Source: Pseudomonas sp. JUb42
Lineage (GTDB): Bacteria; Pseudomonadota; Gammaproteobacteria; Pseudomonadales; Pseudomonadaceae
Assembly: GCF_024807945.1 (NCBI RefSeq)
Contig: NZ_JANUFD010000010.1
Location: 62,001 to 126,000 of the forward strand
DNA: 64,000 bases
Direction: 5' to 3'
The position numbers and the translations under genes are program-made. How positions within the stretch are numbered: position 1 is the first letter of the stretch; every line of letters begins with the position of its first letter. The notes beneath the pieces were generated by a model. It worked only from the letters and a program-made list of their open reading frames with translations, did no database searches and was not told the origin of the DNA. This document shows, piece after piece, positions 44,186 through 52,652 of the stretch.

Positions 44186-44940
44186 GGGGCCTCCCCTTTC
44201 TGCCAGAGGTCTTCGAGGTAATTCTTGTCACGCAGGGTGTCCATGGGGTGCCAGAAACCCTCGTGCTGGAAGGCGCGCAGCTGATCCTGCTCGGCGAGTT
44301 TGATCAGCGGACTGGCTTCCCAGGTGGTGCTGTCGTCGTCGATCAATGGCAGCACTTCGGGCGACAGAACAAAGAAGCCGCCGTTGATCCAGCCGCCGTC
44401 GCCACGGGGTTTTTCGGTGAAGCCCAGCACCCGGTCGCCGTCACGATCCAGCGCGCCGTAGCGTCCCGGCGGCTGTACCGCCGTGACGGTGGCATGTTTG
44501 CCGTGCTGCAGATGGAAATTGACCAGGGCACTGATATTCAAGTCAGAGACGCCGTCGCCGTAGGTAAAGCAGAAGGCTTCTTCGTTTTCCAGATAGCGCC
44601 GCGCACGCAGCAGGCGGCCGCCGGTCATGGTTTCTTCACCGGTGTCGATCAGGGTGACGCGCCAGGGTTCGCTGTAGTTCTGGTGTACGTCCATGCGGTT
44701 GTTGCGCATGTCGAACGTCACGTCGGAGGTGTGCAGGAAATAGTTGGCGAAGAAGTCCTTGATGGCATAACCCTTGTAGCCCAGGCAGATCACGAAATCA
44801 TGGATACCGTGAGCCGAGTACTGCTTCATGATGTGCCAGAGAATTGGCTTGCCGCCAATTTCGATCATGGGCTTGGGTTTGAGATGCGACTCTTCGCTGA
44901 TGCGAGTACCGAGACCACCCGCGAGAATGACTACCTTCAT
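44167..44940 (-). CDS. rfbF: RfbF, glucose-1-phosphate cytidylyltransferase
   Basis: Makes CDP-glucose from CTP and glucose 1-phosphate. The 257-residue protein has the nucleotidyltransferase signature ILAGGLGTRISEE and KPKPMIEIGGKPILWHIM, and the FCFTYGDGVSDLNI metal-site block. First gene of the CDP-sugar branch. The ATG at 44940 is preceded by GAAGGGA. Confidence 0.94.
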   Translation of the reverse strand: MKVVILAGGLGTRISEESHLKPKPMIEIGGKPILWHIMKQYSAHGIHDFVICLGYKGYAIKDFFANYFLHTSDVTFDMRNNRMDVHQNYSEPWRVTLIDTGEETMTGGRLLRARRYLENEEAFCFTYGDGVSDLNISALVNFHLQHGKHATVTAVQPPGRYGALDRDGDRVLGFTEKPRGDGGWINGGFFVLSPEVLPLIDDDSTTWEASPLIKLAEQDQLRAFQHEGFWHPMDTLRDKNYLEDLWQKGEAPWKQWD

Positions 44941-45065
44941 CTGGTTCCCTTCTTGTTCCACAGCACCCAGCCAACTCCATGTCGAGCAGCACACGCCGGA
45001 AAAACGGCACGGCACTCGCCAGTGCGCGACGGAAATGCACGATTTATGGCGATCTTTGGGGAACT

Positions 45066-45081
45066 TGCAGGAAACGCGCCA
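45066..45081 (-). promoter_or_regulatory. candidate sigma-54 promoter of the rfbF unit
   Basis: Minus strand TGGCGC-N5-CTGCA with exact GG-N10-GC spacing, about 125 bp upstream of rfbF. One mismatch in the -12 box and two in the -24 box, so this is only a candidate. Confidence 0.4.
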
Positions 45082-45134
45082 GCTCGGATTGCCCGAACCT
45101 TGAGATCAATATGCACGACAGGCGCAAATGAATT

Positions 45135-45172
45135 GTGGGAGCGGATTCATTCGCGAATGAATTGGCTCCCAC
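45135..45172. repeat. single compact REP palindrome
   Basis: GTGGGAGCGGATTCATTCGCGAATGAATTGGCTCCCAC: the two REP arms are joined directly without the usual 40-bp spacer, so this looks like a deletion product of a REP pair. It lies between the 1201-residue glycosyltransferase and rfbF. Confidence 0.85.
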
Positions 45173-45228
45173 AGTTCGCCCCCATCAGATGTTTCTGCGG
45201 GACAGAGATGATTAATCCGCAGCCCTGA

Positions 45229-48200
45229 TCAGTCTTCCAGCCACCCATGCACCCAGTGGTGCAGATTGTCGCCCCGCAGCATGAAGTCGCGATGCACAGC
45301 CTCACGCAGTTGGTCACCCATGCGATAGCTGGCCTCGGGATCGGCCAGGTGCATGCGAATGGCCTGAATCCATTCCTCGGTACTGTTAGTCATGACCCGC
45401 GTGCAAGGCAGGAAGTCCTGATAAGCCCGGGTGTTGGTGCACACCACCGGAAAGCCGCAGGCACCGTATTCCAGCAGGCGCAGGTTGCTCTTGCAGTCAT
45501 TGAACAGGTGGAATTCCAGCGGGGCCACGGCCAGATCGAGGTTCAGGCTGGCCAGTTTCGCCGGGTAGCTGGCCAGGGGAATCGAGCCATGAAACTCATG
45601 GACATACGGCCGCAGCTTGTCTGGACACATGCCGAAGAACACCCACTCGACTTCGTCGGCCAGCTCGCGCACTACGTCAGCAATGATCTCCAGATCGCCG
45701 GTGTGGCTGGTGCCGCCGCCCCAACCGACCCGAGGCTTTTTCGCCATACGCCGCTTGCCGCGCAGGTGCTCCCACATTTTCGGCGCGAGCATATTGGGAA
45801 CCACACGGATGTCGTGGTGCATCGATGACAGCGCATCGCCCAGCGCCGGCGTCGACACGACCACGCGATCACACAGGGCGATGGCTTCACGCATGTATTT
45901 GCCGGTTTCAGGAGGCATGCCACGGGCGTGGGCATTCTTCTTCGGCACGTCGATCACATAGTCGTCCAGCTCATAGATGCGCCGGGCATTGGAATAACGC
46001 TTGAGGGATTCGACCTCGCCTACCGAGCCATCGCCATAGCGGCCCTGGAACACGACAACGTCAGGAGAATGACGCTCGATCTCATGCAACGGCGGCAACT
46101 CGTAGGTAATCCGGCCAACGATGCGGCCTACCGCTTCCAGCTCGATAAAAGGCTGCACCACGCGATAGTGGCCGATAGCCGAGGTATTGATAGGCAGGGC
46201 CAGGACAAAGGGCAACGAATGCCGGGTGAACGGGCTCCAGCCGCTGCGCAGGCCCGGCTCCAGGTTGAAACTGCTGCCGGTGAGCTTGAGGTTGGTGTTG
46301 TAGGCCGGGTCGCGGGCGATGATCGGCATCCAGCGTTCATAAACGGCTTTCTGCTCCTCGACCTGGCGCTGATAACGAGCCAGATCATCCTCGGGCGTCG
46401 GACGGGCACCGATGACCATCTGCGCGTAAGGGGTCCAGACCACCAGATGACCACTGCGGCGGATGCGCAGACACAGGTCCACGCCCCACAGCACTTCGCT
46501 GAACCCCTCGTCCATCCCACCCAATTGCTCGAACAGCGGCTTGTGCACGATCAGGCAGTCAGTGCCCACGGCGCTCAGGTCATGGTCGATCTGCAAGCGC
46601 TGCATGTATCCATCGGCCCGCGCCGACTCGCCGAAAAAGTGCAGCCCGGCCGGCCCCTGCAGCCCAAGGGTCATGCCGGCGTGAATGACCACGCCATCGG
46701 GGTTGAACCATTTGCCTGAAACCGCGCCGACCTCGGCACGCTGAGCATGGTTGAGCAAGGCGTCCAGCCACTGGGGCTGGGTGATCACGGCATACGGCGT
46801 GAGCATCAGCAGGTACTCACCGCGAGCCTGCTGCGCGCCCAGGTTGTAGAGCTGTGCGGCGTTGTCGGACGCGGGGGTGTAGATAACCCGCACCTTGTCG
46901 CCACCCACCTGGGCCATGCTTTCAAGCCAGGCGCAGGCATCGGCCGAGGTGCTGCCGTTGTCGATAATGAGAATTTCGTAATGGCTGTAGGCGGTTTTCT
47001 CCAGCAGCAGCTCGACACAGCGCTGCAGGGCCGCAAGCTGGTCCTTGTGCTGGATCAGGATCGACACCAGCGGCCGCGCCGCGTGCTGATAGTCGATACG
47101 GTTGATCAACGGCAACGTGCCGCGCTGCATGTGGAATTCGATACCGCAGCGCTGCAAGTGATTGCCGACGATGTCGGCATTGAGCGCTGGCAGTTCAGGC
47201 TGCGCCAGCCATTGCAGGAAGCTGAATTGCGATGACACCAGGACTTCCGCGACCCGCTCGACCACATCGGCATCGGCCCGCTCGATCATCCGCCACAACG
47301 CGTCATGAGCCGCCAGAATCGTATGTTCCACGGCAAAACCGCCGGCCGCCAGGAACGGTTCACGGCGCAGCGCCATGAGCCGACCGATATAGGGGTAACT
47401 GCGCAGGAAGTCGAGGTTGAAGTCCGGCTTGAATACCGGCTGCGACGACTCGCCATCAAGCAAGGCATCTTCGTCGCTGTACAAGCACTGCAGCTGCGGG
47501 TTGTTGACGATGCGGTCGGCCAACACCAGCAGCGCCGTGTCGATCAGGCGGTCGCCAGCGCGCAGCAGGTAGAACCAGTCCGCACCGTCGAGCTGCGGCA
47601 GGATGCCATTGATCTGGGCCAGGCCATCGTCCTGCAGGGGCAGGCTGAAAATGTGCCCGTCGAGACCGCCTTCAGTACAAGTGGCCGAGAGCACCAAAAT
47701 CAGTTCCGGCGGATAGTGTTGCGCCGCCAGGCTGTCCAGGGTGATGTTCAAGGCCGCATTGGCGTTGCCGTCATTGATGATGATCGGCACGATTTTCGGC
47801 TGGCTTGGCCAACTGGCCAGGGTGTCCGGCAGCAGCTTGAGCTGCACCGCGCTCATGCAGCGACACGCCAGCCACTGGGCGTAGACCTCGGCGAAACTAT
47901 CGCTGGACGTGCCCACCCGCATCGGGATGAGCGCCTGACGATTACCCAGGTTGCGGTTCAGCGCCAGCTCTTGCCACTCGCGTGCGCCGCCCCCGGCGTT
48001 ATCGAGGGTGACAAAACGCGCCCAGCCCTTGGCCGGTGCGTCCTCGCCACTGCGTGCCTTGAGCATTTCGACCAACAGGTCGAGCTCGTCAGGCACCAGT
48101 ACACGCGCTTCCTGAAGGTGGCTGAGGCGCTCGGCATGAACCCGCTCGGCGCTGAGGATGGTATTGAGCATCGCCACGTTGCCCCGGCGCAGCAGGCAGA

Positions 48201-48834
48201 CATACAGCGCAAGGTCGATCATTGCGGTGAAGCCGGGCGTGGACTCGATCAGCGCCGGCAAGAAGTCCTGCACATCGGCCCGACGCAACAGCCCGCTGCT
48301 CAGGCCGCCCAGGACGTTGAACGGAAAGCCCTCGAACAGCGACAGCAGGTCATCGCCCTTGAAAATCCCGGCGGTGTACAACAGTGGCGTGTTTTCCAGG
48401 CGCTGAGGCAACTGGATATCTTCAGCGTCCCAGATAAAACGCTGGGCAAACGCCATGGTGACATCGGGATGCTCGATCAGCAGCTCAGCCTGCATTTTGA
48501 CGCAGGCCGGAAACAACAGGTCGTCATCGCAGAGAAACTTGATGTACTCGCCCGACGCCTCGTTCAGACACGCCAGCAAGTTGCCGGTAAACCCCAGGCG
48601 CTGCGGGTTGCGCACGTAACGCAAGGGCACTTCGCAGCCAACCGTCAGGCGCTCGACGATGTCCTGGATCTCATCACCGCGGCTGTCATCACAGATAACC
48701 ACTTCAATATTGGGGTAGCTCTGCACAATGGCGCTGTGCAGCGCTTTCTGGAAAAAGCGGGCGTGATAGGCGGGGATGACGATGCTGACGAGAGGCACTG
48801 AATTCACGGCGGGGGACTCACGAGCGGCGGGCAC
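45229..48834 (-). CDS. giant multidomain flagellar glycosyltransferase (1201 aa)
   Basis: At least three to four transferase units in one chain. N-terminal GT2 (about 12-240) with PLVSIVIPAYHARF and D103-D105 (FLCDDDLLF). A middle GT2-like domain (about 350-570) with LYSDEDALLDGESSQPVFKPDF. A further GT2 unit (about 600-830) with PLVSILIQHKDQLAAL, ILIIDNGSTS and a VLWGVDLCLRI motif. A C-terminal GT-B part (about 850-1195) with VGWGGGTSHTGDLEII, LRLLEYGACGFPVVCTN. The architecture resembles the Fgt proteins of Pseudomonas that build flagellin glycans. Start is GTG at 48834; a GTG at 48807 has no ribosome-binding site. A hairpin overlaps the chosen start. Confidence 0.88.
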   Translation of the reverse strand: MPAARESPAVNSVPLVSIVIPAYHARFFQKALHSAIVQSYPNIEVVICDDSRGDEIQDIVERLTVGCEVPLRYVRNPQRLGFTGNLLACLNEASGEYIKFLCDDDLLFPACVKMQAELLIEHPDVTMAFAQRFIWDAEDIQLPQRLENTPLLYTAGIFKGDDLLSLFEGFPFNVLGGLSSGLLRRADVQDFLPALIESTPGFTAMIDLALYVCLLRRGNVAMLNTILSAERVHAERLSHLQEARVLVPDELDLLVEMLKARSGEDAPAKGWARFVTLDNAGGGAREWQELALNRNLGNRQALIPMRVGTSSDSFAEVYAQWLACRCMSAVQLKLLPDTLASWPSQPKIVPIIINDGNANAALNITLDSLAAQHYPPELILVLSATCTEGGLDGHIFSLPLQDDGLAQINGILPQLDGADWFYLLRAGDRLIDTALLVLADRIVNNPQLQCLYSDEDALLDGESSQPVFKPDFNLDFLRSYPYIGRLMALRREPFLAAGGFAVEHTILAAHDALWRMIERADADVVERVAEVLVSSQFSFLQWLAQPELPALNADIVGNHLQRCGIEFHMQRGTLPLINRIDYQHAARPLVSILIQHKDQLAALQRCVELLLEKTAYSHYEILIIDNGSTSADACAWLESMAQVGGDKVRVIYTPASDNAAQLYNLGAQQARGEYLLMLTPYAVITQPQWLDALLNHAQRAEVGAVSGKWFNPDGVVIHAGMTLGLQGPAGLHFFGESARADGYMQRLQIDHDLSAVGTDCLIVHKPLFEQLGGMDEGFSEVLWGVDLCLRIRRSGHLVVWTPYAQMVIGARPTPEDDLARYQRQVEEQKAVYERWMPIIARDPAYNTNLKLTGSSFNLEPGLRSGWSPFTRHSLPFVLALPINTSAIGHYRVVQPFIELEAVGRIVGRITYELPPLHEIERHSPDVVVFQGRYGDGSVGEVESLKRYSNARRIYELDDYVIDVPKKNAHARGMPPETGKYMREAIALCDRVVVSTPALGDALSSMHHDIRVVPNMLAPKMWEHLRGKRRMAKKPRVGWGGGTSHTGDLEIIADVVRELADEVEWVFFGMCPDKLRPYVHEFHGSIPLASYPAKLASLNLDLAVAPLEFHLFNDCKSNLRLLEYGACGFPVVCTNTRAYQDFLPCTRVMTNSTEEWIQAIRMHLADPEASYRMGDQLREAVHRDFMLRGDNLHHWVHGWLED

Positions 48835-48852
48835 TCACTCAAACGAGTGAGC
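48835..48852 (-). promoter_or_regulatory. hairpin just before the start codon of the 1201-aa glycosyltransferase
   Basis: CTCACTC-GTTT-GAGTGAG on the minus strand forms a perfect 7-bp stem; its 3' arm contains the GAGTGA ribosome-binding site and touches the GTG start. It could be the remnant flgL terminator or a translational control element; there is no T-run. Confidence 0.45.
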
Positions 48853-48910
48853 ACCCCTTAACCGCTGAAAAAGAAAACGGTCGATGCTCGGTCAAACCAG
48901 GCAACGCCTG

Positions 48911-50560
48911 TTACAGCTTGCTGAACAGGTTCAGCGAGGACATGCGGGTGAACACCAGTTGCGAGGCGGTCAGCATGGTTTGCTGCAGGGTCAGGCGGGC
49001 AATCGACTCCACAGGGTCGGCGTTGACGATATCCGCCTGCTCCAGGGAGTTGTTGCTCGACAGCGAATCGTTGGTCGTCCCCTGGTCGGTGGCGGCGTTC
49101 TGCCGTGCACCACCTGCTGAAATGGTCGAACCGAGCTGCTCCATAGCGCTCTTGACGTTACCCAGAGCCGAGTCCATGGCGGCACGCAGCGCCTGGGTAG
49201 CCGTCACGTTACCGTCAGCCGGAGTCGACAGCGCCTTGACCGCCGCGCCCAGGGTGTTGAGCACGTTCTGGGTCTGGGTGGTGTTGGCCTGTACCGAGAA
49301 CTGATCGGTGCCCCGCGGGGTGCCGGCCAGGGTAAAGGTCACGCCTGCCGCGGTGGCGGTAGGCGGCGTACCTGTGATGGTCCCGGTGCCCACTGGCGTG
49401 GCGCCGGCCACATAAGGCGCGGCATACAGGCTGAAGGTGGTGCTCGGGTCAGTCGCCAGGGCCGGAGGCGCAGGCGAATCGAAACGCAGGACCGCGCCAC
49501 CACCGGCCGGGAAGGCGTTGTTGTAGGCGGTCTGGTTACTCACGGCAACCTGGGAAACCACAGTGGTGCTCGGGTTACCGGCGCTTCGGGTGGTCGACAC
49601 GCTGCTGGGCGTCAGGCTCAGGCTGAAGGAGTGCGGCGCGACCGGCGGCACAGCGCTCGGGTCACCGGCCAGGGCCAGACTCTCGGCCGCCGGGCTGGCT
49701 TTTTCGGCATCGGTCAGGTTGATGTTCAGGTTCAGTTCCAGGCCACGGAAGGTAATGGTCTGGTTGCTGGCGTTGGCCGGGTTGAAGGCACCGCCCTGAC
49801 TGGCCTCTGTGGTCACGTCATTGCCAGCGGAGTCGACGATCTTCAGCTGGCTGCCGCTGGTAAAGGTGATTGCGTAGGGCTGGCCCTGGGCAAACGAAGC
49901 CTGGTACGCCGAGGCGTTGGTCACGATACCGCCGGACAGCACGGCCTTGCCGTCGTCGGCGCCGGTGCCGGTCCAGGTAGTGGCCGTACGGGTAGTGTTG
50001 ACCGCCTGCTCAAAGGCATCCCAACCGGTGGAGTTGCTGGCCAGGGAAATACCATCACCCACCGACAGCTTGATCTGGGTCTGGTCGCCCTGATAGCTGT
50101 AGGTGCCATCCGCGCCCATGACGTAAGGTGGCGTCTTGGCCTTGGAGCCGGAGAAAATGTAGTCGCCGTTGGCGTCCTGGCTGTTCATCAGGCCCAGTAC
50201 GGTCGCCTGGATCTGCGCCAGCTCATCGGCATTGGCTTTGCGGTCGGCGTCGGTCTTGGCACCGGTGCTGGCGTCGATAATCAGTTCCTGCGCACGCTGC
50301 AGGGAATTCTGAATACCAGTCATCGCCGTTTCCGCCTGGGTGGCGTTCTGGTTGATGGTATTGATATTGGTCTTGTACTGGCTCAACAGGGCATTCTGCT
50401 GAGTCAGTTGCAGGGAGCGGGCCGCGCCGACCGGATCATCCGCCGCTGTGTTGAGCTTGACCTGGCTCGACACTTCCTGGTTGGTGGCGATGACGTTGGC
50501 GTAGTTGCGCTGATAGTTGGCAGCGCTGACTTCGTAAAACTGTGCAGTTGAAATACGCAT
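48911..50560 (-). CDS. flgL: FlgL, hook-filament junction protein 2
   Basis: FlgL joins hook and filament together with FlgK. The 549-residue product keeps the flagellin-like N-terminus (MRISTAQFYEVSAANYQRNY) and C-terminus (LQQTMLTASQLVFTRMSSLN), but it is long for the family (about 310-440 in many species) because of a large Ser/Thr/Pro/Ala-rich central insertion (about 150-440). It starts 13 bp after the flgK stop. Confidence 0.95.
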   Translation of the reverse strand: MRISTAQFYEVSAANYQRNYANVIATNQEVSSQVKLNTAADDPVGAARSLQLTQQNALLSQYKTNINTINQNATQAETAMTGIQNSLQRAQELIIDASTGAKTDADRKANADELAQIQATVLGLMNSQDANGDYIFSGSKAKTPPYVMGADGTYSYQGDQTQIKLSVGDGISLASNSTGWDAFEQAVNTTRTATTWTGTGADDGKAVLSGGIVTNASAYQASFAQGQPYAITFTSGSQLKIVDSAGNDVTTEASQGGAFNPANASNQTITFRGLELNLNINLTDAEKASPAAESLALAGDPSAVPPVAPHSFSLSLTPSSVSTTRSAGNPSTTVVSQVAVSNQTAYNNAFPAGGGAVLRFDSPAPPALATDPSTTFSLYAAPYVAGATPVGTGTITGTPPTATAAGVTFTLAGTPRGTDQFSVQANTTQTQNVLNTLGAAVKALSTPADGNVTATQALRAAMDSALGNVKSAMEQLGSTISAGGARQNAATDQGTTNDSLSSNNSLEQADIVNADPVESIARLTLQQTMLTASQLVFTRMSSLNLFSKL

Positions 50561-50572
50561 GTCTACGACTCC

Positions 50573-52642
50573 TTAAAGACTGTTGATCAGCGTGCTGAAA
50601 ATGGTTTGTGCGGCCTTGATGATCTGCGACGAAGCGGTGTAGTACTGCTGGTACTTGACCAGGTTGGCCGCTTCTTCATCGAGGGACACGCCCGACACGC
50701 CGTCACGTGCTGCCTTGGCGCTGGCAACCACGGCGGTGGTCGCCGTGACATCGCTCTTGCCCTGGGCAGCCTTGGAACCGGTACTGGATACCAGCGCACC
50801 ATAGGCGCCGGACATGCTGTTGCCCGTGCCGGCCGCGCCGATATTGACCGTGGATTTGGTTTGCAGCGCCAGCACAGCGCTGGAGTTACGGTTGTCGGCC
50901 GAGCCGGCGGCGGTCAGGCCGATGGTAAAGGTGTCGTTGGCAGTCGGCGAGCCGGTCACCGTGGTGCTGATGGACAGGGTCTGCTTGGCACTGGCCGAGT
51001 CGGTGTAGCCCAGGTCGAAGGTCAGGGTGTTGCTCTGACCCGGAACGATGGTGCCGGTAATGGCGACCGCAGGCGTGGCGTTGTTCATGACCGCGTTGCC
51101 CTTGGCATCCAGCAGACTGTAGGGCTGGGTACCGTCGGCGGCGACCGCACCGAACACCACACGCATCGGCGTTGCGCCCTTGAGAGCGTTCTGCAGGTCG
51201 GTGGTGGCGGTAGGGTTGTAGATATTGGCCTGGGTGTTGACCACCGGCTGGGTAAACCCTGAATTACCCTGGTTGGCACCGCTGGTCGAACCGGTCAATG
51301 GCGCCGCAGCCGCGATGTCCTTGGGATCGGTCATGACCGTGGTGATACCGGCCGCCGCATTGCGGGTCGGTGTCACCTTGAAGGTATCGCCCGCCTGCAA
51401 CGGAGTCGCCGATGGCGTCTGCAGGGCGAGCTGGAAGCCGTCGAAGGATTTCGGCGGGTTATCGCTGATCTTGCCGGTACCGACCAGCGCACCATTGGGC
51501 AGCGAGCGCACGGTGTAGTTGTCGGAGTCGGAGAACACCACCGAGTAGTCACTGGCGGTCAGTTTGCTGGTGTCGCTGATCTTCACATCCAGGTTGCTGG
51601 AGCCCGCCGTGTTGCCGACCTTGCCGATACTGCGCTGGCTGGTCATGCTCGGATCGTTGATGCTCTTGAACAGGGCGGTGCCGAAGTCACCGTTGGCATC
51701 GATACCCTGCTGCAACTGGCTGTTGACTGTATCGGACAGCGCCAGGGCCACCTGGCCCAGCTGGTTGACCGCAGGCGTCAGTACGTCGCTGCGATAACGC
51801 AACAGGCCGCCCATGCTGCCGCCGCTGACCACCGAACTGACATCCGTGGTGTTACCGGCGCCGTAGCTGATCTTCACGGCGAACTGGGTCGGATCGTCAG
51901 TGCTCGGGCCGGTGCTCATCTGGAAGGATGTAGTACCACTGACCAGAGACTGGCCGTTGCCGACATAAACGTCGTAGTTACCGTTGTTTTCCACCACCTT
52001 GGCGCCAACCAGTTCGTTGAGCGAACGTACCGCTTCGTTACGCGCATCGAGCAGGCTGTTGGGGTTGGTGCCGCCGGCCGACGATGCAGTGATCTGCTTG
52101 TTCAGGCTGGCAATGGACGCGGCGATGGAGTTGATCTGGTTGACCTGGTCGGTCAACTGAGTGTTGATGGTCGAATTCTGATCGCTCAATTGCGAAGACA
52201 TCGAATTCAAACGCGCGGTCAGGGCCTGAGACGTGGTCAGGAACTGCGAACGGGCGTTGCTATCGGTGGCCGACGTCCCGACCGCCTGCATCTGGCTGAA
52301 GAAGGTCGCCAGCGTATTGGCGATACCGGTACTGGTATCGGACAACAGGCTGTCGGTCTTGCTGGCCTGGGCGGAATACGCCGTGGCATCAGCACCCAAT
52401 GCCGTGGTCGATTGCAATTGGCTGTCAAGGTAGCTGTTGTAGATGCGTCGCACATCAGACAACGTGGTGCCGGTACCGATGTAGCCGATACCGATGCCGA
52501 TGTTCTGCTGCGCAGAGGCAGTCGTCATCACCTGCTGACGCGAGTAACCTGCGGTATCCACGTTCGCCGTGTTGTTACCGATGGTGTTGATCGCCGCACT
52601 ACTGGCAGTCAGCCCTGAGAGCCCAATTGAAATCAGTGACAT
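50573..52642 (-). CDS. flgK: FlgK, hook-filament junction protein 1
   Basis: The 689-residue product has the rod/hook-type N-terminal motif (LISIGLSGLTASSAAINTIG) with the NTANVDTAGYSRQ box and a C-terminal D0 helix with LDEEAANLVKYQQYYTASSQ. The Ser/Thr/Asn-rich middle is typical. It lies 11 bp after flgJ. Confidence 0.97.
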   Translation of the reverse strand: MSLISIGLSGLTASSAAINTIGNNTANVDTAGYSRQQVMTTASAQQNIGIGIGYIGTGTTLSDVRRIYNSYLDSQLQSTTALGADATAYSAQASKTDSLLSDTSTGIANTLATFFSQMQAVGTSATDSNARSQFLTTSQALTARLNSMSSQLSDQNSTINTQLTDQVNQINSIAASIASLNKQITASSAGGTNPNSLLDARNEAVRSLNELVGAKVVENNGNYDVYVGNGQSLVSGTTSFQMSTGPSTDDPTQFAVKISYGAGNTTDVSSVVSGGSMGGLLRYRSDVLTPAVNQLGQVALALSDTVNSQLQQGIDANGDFGTALFKSINDPSMTSQRSIGKVGNTAGSSNLDVKISDTSKLTASDYSVVFSDSDNYTVRSLPNGALVGTGKISDNPPKSFDGFQLALQTPSATPLQAGDTFKVTPTRNAAAGITTVMTDPKDIAAAAPLTGSTSGANQGNSGFTQPVVNTQANIYNPTATTDLQNALKGATPMRVVFGAVAADGTQPYSLLDAKGNAVMNNATPAVAITGTIVPGQSNTLTFDLGYTDSASAKQTLSISTTVTGSPTANDTFTIGLTAAGSADNRNSSAVLALQTKSTVNIGAAGTGNSMSGAYGALVSSTGSKAAQGKSDVTATTAVVASAKAARDGVSGVSLDEEAANLVKYQQYYTASSQIIKAAQTIFSTLINSL

Positions 52643-52652
52643 GATTCAAGCC

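Noticed and set aside
27527-48834. Recent horizontal transfer of the glycosylation island by an integrative element
   Set aside because: No integrase, transposase, tRNA gene or attachment repeats were seen at either edge; the genes use the same GC-rich codons as their neighbours. Replacement by homologous recombination in conserved flanks remains possible.
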